Assembly (NCBI GenBank): GCA_963703355.1
Contig: OY969813.1
Span: 2,852,001 to 2,916,000 of the forward strand
From: Puia sp963703355
Lineage (GTDB): Bacteria > Bacteroidota > Bacteroidia > Chitinophagales > Chitinophagaceae
DNA: 64,000 bases
Reading direction: 5' to 3'
In this document: positions 1 through 8,289 of the stretch, one piece after another
Numbering within the stretch: the stretch's first letter is position 1
Layout: the number at the start of each line of letters is the position of its first letter
Notes under the pieces: generated by a model
Database searches by the model: none
What the model saw: only the letters and a program-made list of their open reading frames with translations
Told to the model about the DNA's origin: nothing
Made by a program: the position numbers and the translations under genes

Positions 1-54
1 CTCATTTTAAACAGCTCAGAACTAAAAGGCGTTCCATGTTGGAAGATATCTAGT

Positions 55-450
55 TTATATATCGTAACCGCTTTTGATTAACGTCAAAATCATTTTAAAC
101 CTTCCGTTGGGCTTTATGTAATTGGAAGAATGAGCCGGAATAACGATCCCCATTCCCGTATGTAACAAATGCGATACTTTATCGATTACAATGTTTGCCT
201 TACCTTCTATTATCTGTGCAAAAGTATCAAAGGGTGACGTTTTTTCGGTTAAGCCCTCACCACTGTCGAATGACATTACGCTGATATTGCCGGTAGATTT
301 TTTTATGATCGTTTTGCTGACAACGGAATTGGCAACGTATTCAATAATCTCAACCACGATGTGCGACTTGGATTTGTCTAATTCAGTAGGCTGAACCTTT
401 ATTTTCTTTTCCTTCACAGGCCCCTTCTGAGGTTTTAATTTTATTGGCAT
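55..450 (-). CDS. Cupin-domain protein with degenerate metal site
   Basis: This 131-aa cytoplasmic protein has a lysine-rich N-terminal extension (residues 1-20), then a small β-barrel of the single-domain cupin type. Residues about 60-75 (GEGLTEKTSPFDT) match the first cupin motif. Residues about 100-112 (GIVIPAHSSN) match the second. In relatives I know, the first motif usually reads S-E-H-T-A-P-F-D with a metal-binding His; here that position is Lys, and the second-motif His is also displaced, so metal binding is doubtful. No signal peptide is visible. The start is the only ATG near the beginning of the frame. It lies downstream of a porin gene on the same strand with a 74-bp gap. Function unknown beyond the fold; small-molecule binding is an inference. 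Confidence 0.75.
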   Translation of the reverse strand: MPIKLKPQKGPVKEKKIKVQPTELDKSKSHIVVEIIEYVANSVVSKTIIKKSTGNISVMSFDSGEGLTEKTSPFDTFAQIIEGKANIVIDKVSHLLHTGMGIVIPAHSSNYIKPNGRFKMILTLIKSGYDI

Positions 451-524
451 CAGCTTTCAAATTTTTACTTGTCCGGTAAGGTACATGCTCTGCAATGAAA
501 TTCACCAAACATTATTTTCCGAGA

Positions 525-1871
525 TCAAAATCCAATGGCAGCTTCAAACATGGTTCCATAAAATTTTCCACCATTCAGGATATTGTCTCCGGGATAGTTC
601 TGGTAAACCTGGTTCACGTATTCCACTTTCAACATGATATTCCGGGTAAGAAACCATCCTGCTGAAGCCACTTCCCTGTTAATAGTGATGTTTTGAGTCA
701 ATCCCTGTACACCAGATGTTACTGTATTATACCGAATCCCGAGCCAAAAGTTTTCTTTGTTTGCAGGAAAACGGTATATCAGATCAGCTGCGTATTGAAC
801 GGCTTGTCGTTTATTGACTTCCGTTATTGTTCTGCCATGCGCATTTTCATATGTTGCAAAGAATTCAAGCCCTTTGTATTTCACAAAAGGATTTATCATG
901 AATGTATTTACCTGTTCGGTAAATCCCGGGTTGAATCTTCCTGAAAACGGACTATAGTCTACCTCATCGGAAATGGTTGTTCCGTTGGCTACATTCTGGT
1001 TTTCCATCACGTAGAAATAATGAGACCCGGTTCTGTCCCCACCAAACAACGTATTATTATTTGCACTATGATCAGTATAGTAAGAGCCGGTTAGTCTGAT
1101 TCTTAAATCTGAATTTATCTGTTTGTCAAATCCCAGTTTACCATGAAACGCAGGATCATATTTATTTATTTGTCCTGTTGTTGTATCCATCTTTGTTGCG
1201 GCAACCACGGTGGGGTCCAATTCACCATTAGATATTCCGATCATGGCAAACAAACCTGATTTGTGATGATAATAAAATTCTGCTCCAATTTCAGTGGCAA
1301 ATTCATCCATCACGTAATTTTCTACAAATGGATTATATAATGTGCTTCCTCCATCCGTCCTTCGGAAATGCTGGTCACCATAATCGACATCAAATTGTCC
1401 GATCTTGATAGTGACCGACTTCATGATATTATTTACAGCTTCACTGTTTAAGAACAACAATTTATCGAACTGAATATAGCCCCCTTTTACCCAGGTGTCT
1501 TCATGATGCCTCGAAGAAAGATAAACAGTCAGGTTAACGCGTATACCATCAGATAACTGGGCGTCGATGTTCAAATTTGCCATGGCAAGGTTGAAACCAT
1601 TTGTTAGAGGGATAAGACTATTTACATTCCCGTGGTAAGGAGGCATTAACAATGGCTCGGCAGTATTCTGATCACGTAATGTCTGGAATGTCTGCTCGAA
1701 ACTTCCGCCTACTTTAACATGAGTTTTTACAAAGGGTATGGTATCAGCCTTCGTCGTTTCAAATATGTGAAGACCTCTTTCATCGTAAGGACGAAAAAAC
1801 TGCATGCCACCCTTTTGAGCAGCTACATTAATCGACACAATACATAACAGCATTATAATTATAACTTTCAT
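525..1871 (-). CDS. Outer-membrane porin-like β-barrel protein
   Basis: The 448-aa product begins with a signal peptide (hydrophobic residues 3-18, cleavage after NVAAQ). It continues as alternating hydrophobic and polar strands rich in aromatic residues and ends in a terminal strand closing with Phe (FEAAIGF), as expected of an outer-membrane barrel. Stretches such as IKIGQFDVDYGD resemble Bacteroidota porins annotated as phosphate-selective or general porins, but I cannot assign a substrate. It follows a YceI-family gene on the same strand with a 33-bp gap, so the two are probably co-transcribed. YceI proteins bind isoprenoid-like lipids, but no shared function can be deduced. The ATG directly precedes the signal peptide. 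Confidence 0.75.
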   Translation of the reverse strand: MKVIIIMLLCIVSINVAAQKGGMQFFRPYDERGLHIFETTKADTIPFVKTHVKVGGSFEQTFQTLRDQNTAEPLLMPPYHGNVNSLIPLTNGFNLAMANLNIDAQLSDGIRVNLTVYLSSRHHEDTWVKGGYIQFDKLLFLNSEAVNNIMKSVTIKIGQFDVDYGDQHFRRTDGGSTLYNPFVENYVMDEFATEIGAEFYYHHKSGLFAMIGISNGELDPTVVAATKMDTTTGQINKYDPAFHGKLGFDKQINSDLRIRLTGSYYTDHSANNNTLFGGDRTGSHYFYVMENQNVANGTTISDEVDYSPFSGRFNPGFTEQVNTFMINPFVKYKGLEFFATYENAHGRTITEVNKRQAVQYAADLIYRFPANKENFWLGIRYNTVTSGVQGLTQNITINREVASAGWFLTRNIMLKVEYVNQVYQNYPGDNILNGGKFYGTMFEAAIGF

Positions 1872-1904
1872 AAAAACTTGTTGAGAGTAAATCTTACATA
1901 CAGA

Positions 1905-2516
1905 CTAGAGCAAATCTTTTTTGTAAACGATTGTATAATTCAACGTAATGGCATCACCGGTTTTCATGGCACCTAACATAAACTTGGGTGGTTTAACCTG
2001 GTAATCGGTCATTAGTAATTTGTCGGAACCCGTGCAGGTGATGGACCCATCTTTATTTACTACTGCATATACATCCATTGCTACATCTTTGGTTACTCCG
2101 GCAATACTCAGGTTGCCCTGAGTCTTTATAAGATATTTACCATCTTTTTCTGACATGATTTTCGCGGAAGAAAGTTTATATACGATGTCTTTATATTGAT
2201 CGGTTTTCAATGCCTTGTAGGCATTTTTATCCAGACCCTTTTCTCCACTCTTCAAATCTGTTACGTTCAGGTCGAACGACAAAGATTTCAATGTGCTAAG
2301 CTGTATGTCTCCGTCTTTGAATCCGAATTGTGCTTCACCGGTAAAAGTCTGTGTTTCCATAGTCCAATTATGAAGCGTTGAAGTCCCCGACAATTTCATA
2401 TCGATATCTTTTGTCTCCTGGATTTTATATTTTGTCTGCGCTTGTAAAAGTTGCGTGGATCCCGCTATTAATAGGATGCCCATTAACATAAATTTCTGCA
2501 TCATCGTATTCTTCAT
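1905..2516 (-). CDS. YceI-family periplasmic protein
   Basis: This 203-aa exported protein has a signal peptide ending near TQLLQAQ and a lipocalin-like YceI domain over residues about 28-200. Recognisable family features are the early SGTSTLHNW segment, the repeated long β-strands, the LKSGEKGLDKNAYKALK helix region and the central LSIAGVTKDV strand. Members bind polyisoprenoid or amide lipids in the periplasm. Internal ATGs a few codons in would also give a good signal peptide, so the exact start is uncertain. It lies 33 bp upstream of the porin gene and 149 bp downstream of the LytTR regulator, all on the minus strand. A weak inverted repeat (GGTCA/TGACC, about 2530-2550) lies in the gap from the regulator. 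Confidence 0.88.
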   Translation of the reverse strand: MKNTMMQKFMLMGILLIAGSTQLLQAQTKYKIQETKDIDMKLSGTSTLHNWTMETQTFTGEAQFGFKDGDIQLSTLKSLSFDLNVTDLKSGEKGLDKNAYKALKTDQYKDIVYKLSSAKIMSEKDGKYLIKTQGNLSIAGVTKDVAMDVYAVVNKDGSITCTGSDKLLMTDYQVKPPKFMLGAMKTGDAITLNYTIVYKKDLL

Positions 2517-2665
2517 TTAGAATACAAAGGTCAGTCTTAGTAATTGACCAGTCGTTACAGGATCGCGAGAATTAGTTGTATAATTCACATGTAATGAAGA
2601 ATATATATTGAAATAAGGGTTATCAAATATCAGGCGAAGAAATATTGGGGAAGGTTCTCACCAGT

Positions 2666-3379
2666 TTATTTTTCTGATGATTTTCCGGAGATGAAGCTCA
2701 TAATTCTTTCTTTATAGTTAAGTCCGATGGGCAGCATGATCTTCCCCATATCAATTGAATTTCCAAATACCGCATTGATTCGGGAAACGGCAACGATATA
2801 TGATTTGTGTATGCGAAGGAATTGTCCTGCCGGAAGAATGTTTTCCATCTCAACCATCGTCTGATGCGTTACGATGGTGTGATCAACAGTATGAATTTTA
2901 AGATAATCCTTCATGCCTTCTATATATATGATGTCTGAAAAACTGATCCTTAGAAATTTGCTATCTGATCGGATAAATATGTATTCCCTGCTTAAGGGTT
3001 TTGGTTCACTGATAGTTGTCTTGAAGATTTTTCCGTCGATGATCTTATCGATTGTTTTCGAAAACCTTTCATAAGAAATAGGTTTTAGTAAATAATCAAT
3101 CACATTGAATTCATAACTTTCTAAGGCATATTCCGGGTAAGACGTTGTAAAAACAACAAAAGGCGGATTGGTAAGCGACCGAAGAAAATGAAGTCCCGTC
3201 ATGCCCGGCAGTTGAATATCGAGAAAAATCAGATCGATATCATGTTGTTCAATGGCTACTTTTGCTTCGGGCGCATTGCGATAAGTACCTATCAGGTCAA
3301 ACCTGCCCGATTTCTGCAAATGACTTTTAATTACATCCTGCGCGAGCGGCTCATCTTCTATGATTATACACTTTATCAA
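2666..3379 (-). CDS. LytTR-family response regulator (LytR/AlgR type)
   Basis: This 237-aa cytoplasmic regulator has an N-terminal receiver domain (residues 1-120; acidic pair EDE at 8-10; phosphoacceptor Asp in LIFLDIQLPG near residue 55; conserved Lys in YLLKPISYERF). A C-terminal LytTR DNA-binding domain follows (residues about 135-232, with YIEGMKDYLKIHT and the FLRIHKSYIV strand). The start is a TTG: an in-frame stop lies three codons upstream and no ATG is available before the receiver domain. The gene overlaps the 3' end of the kinase gene by 29 bp, so translation is probably coupled. It is the partner of the adjacent LytS-type kinase. The targets are not evident, although the downstream YceI and porin genes are candidates by position. 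Confidence 0.92.
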   Translation of the reverse strand: MIKCIIIEDEPLAQDVIKSHLQKSGRFDLIGTYRNAPEAKVAIEQHDIDLIFLDIQLPGMTGLHFLRSLTNPPFVVFTTSYPEYALESYEFNVIDYLLKPISYERFSKTIDKIIDGKIFKTTISEPKPLSREYIFIRSDSKFLRISFSDIIYIEGMKDYLKIHTVDHTIVTHQTMVEMENILPAGQFLRIHKSYIVAVSRINAVFGNSIDMGKIMLPIGLNYKERIMSFISGKSSEK

Positions 3380-4523
3380 GTAAGCCGGTTAATAGTATGA
3401 GAGAAACGGTAAACGTATTGTGGCTTAAAATTACATCAAGGGTATGAGTATCCGGATATAAACGCTGTAATCTTTCCTGGGCATTCTTCCACCTCATTTT
3501 GCTTTCCTTCCTGTCCTTCTTTTCCGTTTGAATAATATCCAGTGCATAGGAGTCAGGATAAAGTAATTCGAGTACGGTTTTGCTGTTTACAAGTCCCTTG
3601 CCCTGAATTTTCTTGGCCTGGGTCTCGAGTGCTATGCTCGTGTTATTGATAACATTTAAAACGATTTTATCAGGATTCACTTTCAGTGTTATATAAATAA
3701 AAGGTTTTGCATAAGAATTGTCGATAGCATGTTTGAATCCATTTTCGATAAAAGAAATAAACAGAAATGGTTCAATCATTACAGATTCCGTACTGCCTTC
3801 CACGGTAAATTGAATATCCGCGTCGTACCGTATCCTTTCAATTTCAATATAATTTCGGATGAATTCAATTTCTTTATCGAGAGGGATTTTGTCTTCATTG
3901 CACTCGTAAATCAGGAATCTCATGATGTCTGCAAGCCTTACTACCACTTCAGGGGTTTTATCTGCCTTACTCAGACTGAGCGAATAAATACTGTTAAGCG
4001 TATTGAAAAGGAAATGAGGGTTTAGCTGTGTGCGGAAATAACGAAGTTTATAATAGGTATTTTCTTTTTGCAGGGATTCGACGGTTTCTTCTTCTCCCAG
4101 TTTAAATCTCAAATAAGATATAGCAACTGCGAGACAAATATTCAGCAGGATCCATATATATTCCCTGGCGATAGTAAGACCCGAGAAAGAAAAAAATTCC
4201 TGCTCGGTATCTGCGGCAAAAGACGCTGGTATTTTATAAATCAGGTAAAGTAGGAATAACACCAGAAAAGAAAAAAGCAGGGTTAACCCGGCGAACAAGG
4301 GATACTTTTTTTTGAAAAGGAATTTGATTACGACTAGCCTTGAGAACAACATGTACAGGGGAAGTAAAAACAGCTGAATCACAAGCAGCGCAATCCACAT
4401 TACCTTATGATGAGGAAAGATGGTCAGACTATTAACCAGCGGATTAATAATGGCGAATAGCAACCAGCAGTATAATTCTGATTTATAAGTGCCTTTAACT
4501 ATTTTGTCGTTATCGTATTCCAT
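3351..4523 (-). CDS. LytS-type sensor histidine kinase (His_kinase family)
   Basis: The 390-aa product has four predicted transmembrane helices in residues about 18-150, a short linker, then a kinase core. The phosphoacceptor His lies in the family motif QLNPHFLFNTLN, and the ATP-binding N-box reads FISFIENGFKH. There is no periplasmic sensor domain, so the signal is probably sensed in the membrane. The C-terminal end is odd: two related segments, LELLYPDSYALDI and LQRLYPDTHTLDV, occur in succession where most relatives I know have one. The gene overlaps the regulator gene downstream by 29 bp. The ATG at the start fits the first membrane helix. Confidence in the family is high; the signal is unknown. 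Confidence 0.92.
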   Translation of the reverse strand: MEYDNDKIVKGTYKSELYCWLLFAIINPLVNSLTIFPHHKVMWIALLVIQLFLLPLYMLFSRLVVIKFLFKKKYPLFAGLTLLFSFLVLFLLYLIYKIPASFAADTEQEFFSFSGLTIAREYIWILLNICLAVAISYLRFKLGEEETVESLQKENTYYKLRYFRTQLNPHFLFNTLNSIYSLSLSKADKTPEVVVRLADIMRFLIYECNEDKIPLDKEIEFIRNYIEIERIRYDADIQFTVEGSTESVMIEPFLFISFIENGFKHAIDNSYAKPFIYITLKVNPDKIVLNVINNTSIALETQAKKIQGKGLVNSKTVLELLYPDSYALDIIQTEKKDRKESKMRWKNAQERLQRLYPDTHTLDVILSHNTFTVSLILLTGLLDKVYNHRR

Positions 4524-4622
4524 ATGGCCTGTAAAACCTGTGCATCAGGTGATATGTAAAACTACCATAGATATGCAGAAGTTGAAATAAATTCGACCAA
4601 CCGGGTAACTGTATCGATGAAA

Positions 4623-5075
4623 TTAACTAAGGATCTTTTCAAAGCAAACACTGTTTTCTACACCCTCATACTGGCCGTAATTTGCAATTTTCTTATAACC
4701 GCTTTTCTCATAGAGCGCAATGGCTTCCGGTTGTTTTTTACCGGTTTCCAGTCGGCATTTCTGATAATTCAATTCCGCTGTCCATTTTTCCAGTTCTTTC
4801 AAAATAATCCTGGCAATGCCTTCACCCCTTCGTTCTGGTAATACATACATCCGTTTAACTTCCATGGCATCTTCCGAAAGTTCCTTTACGGCACCGCACC
4901 CTACAGGAATTTCATTGTCAAAGGCAACCACAGCATGTTTTATCATGTCAATCTTATTGAACTGGGAATAGAACGAATGGTCTGCACCATCGCGGATGCT
5001 CAGGTCTTTGTCAAGTAGTTTTACTAATTCCTGAAAATATTTATTTTCTGAATTGGTTCTGATACAATGAATCAT
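4623..5075 (-). CDS. GNAT-family N-acetyltransferase
   Basis: A compact 150-aa single-domain acetyltransferase. The acetyl-CoA binding motif is clear at residues about 78-98: VLPERRGEGIARIIL, matching R/Q-x-x-G-x-G/A, followed by the expected helix. The preceding strand (VKRMYV) and the late ALYEKSGYKKI segment are the usual GNAT motifs A and B. The substrate cannot be predicted. It is oriented oppositely to the lipoprotein gene that starts at 5186, with a 110-bp divergent intergenic region. The kinase gene of the LytTR pair begins about 100 bp downstream of its stop in the same orientation; there is no sign of an operon. Confidence 0.9.
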   Translation of the reverse strand: MIHCIRTNSENKYFQELVKLLDKDLSIRDGADHSFYSQFNKIDMIKHAVVAFDNEIPVGCGAVKELSEDAMEVKRMYVLPERRGEGIARIILKELEKWTAELNYQKCRLETGKKQPEAIALYEKSGYKKIANYGQYEGVENSVCFEKILS

Positions 5076-5185
5076 TGGCTAAGTTGTGTTGCTGTTATTT
5101 CAAATACAATTTAGAAATAAAGAATAGGATTTATACTAAAATTTGCAAATGATATACAGCAATCCCAATAACCCTTCTGTCCACA

Positions 5186-6055
5186 ATGTTTATGTATAAA
5201 AAAGTTGTCGCTGCTATTCCAATTATTTGTATGTTTCAGGCCTGCGTGGTCACATCGCAGAGTTATTACCTGAGTCCACAAAATGCAAATTCAAATCCCT
5301 ATCATTCCCTTCCCCTTGTAGCAGATTCTATAAAAGGCGCTACCTACGGCAGTTTTATTTTTACCACAGGAAATGCAAATTATCAGGGTCGCGATTATCT
5401 GTCCGCATTTCAAACGAGTATTTATCGCAGCAATAACTTCGGAAAAGTTCAGGCTTATTACGGAGCAAACTTAACGCTGGGTGTATACCATGTTGGGGAG
5501 TTTTACAATATAATGTATAGGTACGATCCTTCGATATTTGGACCGATTTCCGATCCGATAGATACAACTTATCACATACCCGCTACGCGCACTACTTTCG
5601 GAAGTTATGGTGTATCGGGCGGCATTAATTACGTGATTCCTTTTTCTAAAGGCGAATGGCGGGCGTTAGGTGTGGAGACCTCCCTGCAAAATGAATTTGG
5701 AAATTATGTTGGGTTCAGAAATGGACTTCCTGATACAGCAGCAACCATTATTTTCAGACAAAAGTTTACGGGTACGATTGGCTTGTATACAGATCTACTA
5801 TGGAGGGACCATCACAAAAACGAATGGGGTTTTAAGTTTTCCGTTGGCGAAGTAATAAATCCGCAATCCAATTATTCAATTTATCAAAAGGTTGTGTACC
5901 CTGCAACGCCGACTACAAATATTTTTCCTTTAAGTTATTTCTCCACCGCATTTCATATGTCGAATGGCCCTTACGCCGGTTTTATTCAAATAAACTTTGG
6001 AACCTATGAAGACAATTTTCAGGTAGGAGTGAGTTACAGACTGGGGAAAAAATAA
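5186..6055 (+). CDS. Lipoprotein/outer-membrane protein of unknown function
   Basis: This 289-aa envelope protein starts with a lipoprotein signal peptide (hydrophobic residues 6-18; lipobox ending FQAC, Cys about 20). The rest is rich in Tyr, Phe and Gly and looks like alternating β-strands. It contains paired aromatic strands such as VQAYYGANLTLGVY and FGSYGVSGGINYVIPF and ends in VGVSYRLGKK, similar to outer-membrane barrels or surface-exposed β proteins of Chitinophagaceae. I do not recognise a named family. A second ATG two codons in is also possible. It converges with the DHCW-motif cupin gene, with a six-base gap, and diverges from the GNAT gene upstream. Confidence 0.6.
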   Translation: MFMYKKVVAAIPIICMFQACVVTSQSYYLSPQNANSNPYHSLPLVADSIKGATYGSFIFTTGNANYQGRDYLSAFQTSIYRSNNFGKVQAYYGANLTLGVYHVGEFYNIMYRYDPSIFGPISDPIDTTYHIPATRTTFGSYGVSGGINYVIPFSKGEWRALGVETSLQNEFGNYVGFRNGLPDTAATIIFRQKFTGTIGLYTDLLWRDHHKNEWGFKFSVGEVINPQSNYSIYQKVVYPATPTTNIFPLSYFSTAFHMSNGPYAGFIQINFGTYEDNFQVGVSYRLGKK

Positions 6056-6061
6056 TGAAAC

Positions 6062-6400
6062 TCATTTCAGAAAATCACCGTCCATGATTAAAAGTCTTAC
6101 GTTTTTATTTGTTCTCGACCTGTGTGAGCTTAATCCGTCAGACACAACATAACTCATGCCTTCTTTCAAAATAAATGATTCTCCATTTTCCTGCTCGTTG
6201 ATTAGTTCGCCCTCAAGACAATATACCACATGTCCTTTTTGGCACCAGTGATCGGCTAAATAACCTGTTGAATATTCTACTATCCGGATTCTCAGTCCGG
6301 GATACTGGATAATTTTAGAAGAAACAGTTCCTGTTTTTCCGGACTGTTTGGTAACCGGAATTTTGCTCCAGTCAATCGTTGTAAAAGGAATTCCCGTCAT
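6062..6400 (-). CDS. DHCW-motif cupin-fold protein
   Basis: A 112-aa single-domain cupin carrying the sequence ADHWCQKGHVVYCLEGEL at residues about 48-65, the signature of the family called DHCW motif cupin fold protein. The second half has EGMSYVVSDGLSSHRSRT, matching the second cupin motif with a conserved His. The Asp, His and Cys cluster suggests a metal site. The family is common in Bacteroidota and Proteobacteria and its substrate is unknown to me. The gene is on the minus strand, 12 bp downstream of a small DUF6992-like membrane protein gene, and may be co-transcribed with it. It ends six bases from the end of the convergent lipoprotein gene. Confidence 0.85.
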   Translation of the reverse strand: MTGIPFTTIDWSKIPVTKQSGKTGTVSSKIIQYPGLRIRIVEYSTGYLADHWCQKGHVVYCLEGELINEQENGESFILKEGMSYVVSDGLSSHRSRTNKNVRLLIMDGDFLK

Positions 6401-6412
6401 TTGTATTGGTGA

Positions 6413-7015
6413 TTAAAATTTGTAACTCAATCCAATTCCGTTTGGACCTGCGCCCAATTCAAGACTCTTTAGTTTTTTGTTCAGGCGAACAGAATTTTTA
6501 TGATGAAGGCTCAAAACAATTCCATCCATTACCAAAAGAAATCCACCCTGAATGATCAGACTGGTACCGTATCCCATCAGTTGGTCATGGGATTTTATAT
6601 TCGAATTATTCATTCCTTTTTCATGGAGAAAAAACCCGGTAGCGATATAAGCGAGATCGAGTCCCAGGTTGAGTGCATATAATTTTTCAATGGAGATTTG
6701 TTCGGACTCATTTTCAGAAAAGCCGTATGTATGTTTCATTGCCTGGCGAGCCCTGATATAACCCATAACAGCCAGGCCGCCATTTACGAGATTCCAATAG
6801 GCATTCATTTGCCATACGTACTTTGTTTGCCCCTGCGTTTGACCTGCAATTATAAATCCCGTTGCAATATTTGCGGCCGCCCATCCCCCCAATGTAAGCA
6901 TGGCAGTCTCAGTAATGCGGTTGCGACTATCAGCGATACTGTCGTTAAAATATTTTTGTCCGCGGGTGCTCGCCATCAGAAACAAACTGAGAAAGACTGC
7001 GTATGTTTTTTTCAT
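6413..7015 (-). CDS. Small membrane protein resembling DUF6992
   Basis: I place the start at the ATG that gives MKKTYAVFLSLFLMASTRGQ, a good signal peptide; an in-frame ATG 21 bases upstream would add seven non-signal residues. The 200-aa mature region has several hydrophobic helices (MLTLGGWAAANIATGFIIAG; LVNGGLAVMGYIRA; LDLAYIATGFFL; LIIQGGFLLVMDGIVL). This pattern matches Bacteroidota proteins annotated DUF6992, although I recall the family only by its general look. Function unknown. It lies upstream of the DHCW cupin with a 12-bp gap. A terminator-like hairpin separates it from the next gene upstream. Confidence 0.6.
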   Translation of the reverse strand: MKKTYAVFLSLFLMASTRGQKYFNDSIADSRNRITETAMLTLGGWAAANIATGFIIAGQTQGQTKYVWQMNAYWNLVNGGLAVMGYIRARQAMKHTYGFSENESEQISIEKLYALNLGLDLAYIATGFFLHEKGMNNSNIKSHDQLMGYGTSLIIQGGFLLVMDGIVLSLHHKNSVRLNKKLKSLELGAGPNGIGLSYKF

Positions 7016-7055
7016 TCTATTATATTCTATTACCATATACGTAAAATTAAAAACT

Positions 7056-7086
7056 AAGGGCCAGTCTTTTTCAAGAACCGGCCCTT
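7056..7086 (-). terminator. Rho-independent terminator for the 7112-7540 gene
   Basis: An inverted repeat with arms AAGGGCC and GGCCCTT and a partly paired inner section (AGTCTT/AAGAAC) lies 25 bp after the stop of the minus-strand gene. On that strand it is followed by AGTTTTTAATTTT. Stem plus U-rich tail fit an intrinsic terminator. Confidence 0.65.
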
Positions 7087-7111
7087 TACCAAAACAATAA
7101 AAAATGAAAAA

Positions 7112-7540
7112 CTAAACTTTCTTTTTGCTCATACCCAATACCGCAGCAATAAGACCTGCTGCAATGGCAGTTAGTACTGCGCCAGTTACCACATCTGCCA
7201 GGGTACCGGTAAGATCCATATAATTTCCAGTAGCATAGTGAAGAAGATAGTCACCCAGATACATCAAAAGTCCGATCACAAATCCTATTCCCGCACCGCT
7301 GCCAAAGGAATTCACATTGCCAATTTTCAGAAGTATGTAAGTTAGCAGGGCACCTGTTGCGAAATTGGCCAACACAAGTGCTCCCCACGAGAAATCACCC
7401 ATTGCCTTCATAGAACCCGGCGGTGCGGTAGCGTGCTGATTGAAAAAATTCATCAGCAAAACACCATAGAGCAAATAACCGATGAAGAAGATCGCAATGC
7501 CTCCCACCAGTGTACCGATCAGAAATTTTTTTGTGTCCAT
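7112..7540 (-). CDS. Four-helix integral membrane protein, unknown function
   Basis: The ATG at 7540 gives a 142-aa protein beginning MDTKKFL; a longer reading would need a TTG. It has four clear transmembrane segments: residues about 6-28 (LIGTLVGGIAIFFIGYLLYG), 50-70 (WGALVLANFATGALLTYILL), 80-102 (SGAGIGFVIGLLMYLGDYLL) and 112-135 (LADVVTGAVLTAIAAGLIAA). The Gly/Ala-rich helices and overall layout resemble DUF1761-type small membrane proteins, but I cannot confirm the family. It is followed by a terminator hairpin, so it is probably monocistronic. It diverges from the acetyltransferase gene that starts near 7640. Confidence 0.65.
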   Translation of the reverse strand: MDTKKFLIGTLVGGIAIFFIGYLLYGVLLMNFFNQHATAPPGSMKAMGDFSWGALVLANFATGALLTYILLKIGNVNSFGSGAGIGFVIGLLMYLGDYLLHYATGNYMDLTGTLADVVTGAVLTAIAAGLIAAVLGMSKKKV

Positions 7541-7639
7541 GTTGTGAGGTTTAATGAACAAGAAAGTTACATACTATATTAACACTATATGTAAGAGAAA
7601 AGGGTGATTTTAGCCGGCTAATAGCAAATGTTTATTTTT

Positions 7640-8263
7640 ATGAAAACCTCCGTAGTGTTAAAAGGGAAATACGTTCGTCTCGAATCCATGGACTTTCGTC
7701 ATACAGAAGGGCTCGCTGCTGCTTCCGCCCTGGATCCTTCTCTTTATAAATGGAGTCCGGTTCCCCAGGGTCAGGACGAAGTACATAAATATATTCAGAC
7801 CGCCATTGAATGGAGGGAAGCAGGAAAAGCAGTGCCCTTTGTGATCGTGCGTGAACTCGATGATGTGGTGATTGGGTCAACCCGCTTTTTTAATCTCGAG
7901 AAATGGTTATGGAAACCCGGTAGTTCCCGATTCAATTGGGAGTTTCCCGATACCTGTGAAATTGGATATACCTGGTTAAGTGGTTCAGCCGTAAGAACAC
8001 CGGCGAATACAGAAGCGAAATTACTTCTGTTAACGATGGCCTTTGAAAAATGGAAATCATTCAGCGTTAATCTTTGTGCGGATGCAAGAAATACCAGGTC
8101 ACGTGAAGCCATTGAACGTATCGGAGCAAAGTTTGAAGGAATTCTGCGTTCACATCGTCTTGCAGTTGACGGTATTCCGAGAGACACTGCCCGATTTTCT
8201 ATCATTTTATCGGAATGGCCAGAAATTAAATTGTATTTGGAAAAACTTCTGGATAGAAAATAA
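7640..8263 (+). CDS. GNAT-family acetyltransferase, RimJ/RimL-like
   Basis: A 207-aa protein of the ribosomal-protein-Ser/Ala-acetyltransferase-like branch. It has an early KGKYVRLESMD strand, the central CEIGYTWLSGSAVRTPANTE region, and the late CADARNTRSREAIERIGAKFEG segment, which is characteristic of RimJ/RimL/YdaF-type GNATs. The canonical Q-x-x-G-x-G loop is replaced by RTPANTEAK, as is common in this branch. The ATG at 7640 is chosen because the family usually starts just before the KxxxLxG strand; an in-frame ATG at 7628 would add MFIF. The substrate is unknown. It converges on the higA gene with 26 bp between stops. Confidence 0.85.
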   Translation: MKTSVVLKGKYVRLESMDFRHTEGLAAASALDPSLYKWSPVPQGQDEVHKYIQTAIEWREAGKAVPFVIVRELDDVVIGSTRFFNLEKWLWKPGSSRFNWEFPDTCEIGYTWLSGSAVRTPANTEAKLLLLTMAFEKWKSFSVNLCADARNTRSREAIERIGAKFEGILRSHRLAVDGIPRDTARFSIILSEWPEIKLYLEKLLDRK

Positions 8264-8289
8264 AAAGTAACTATTATTAGAAGATCGTT

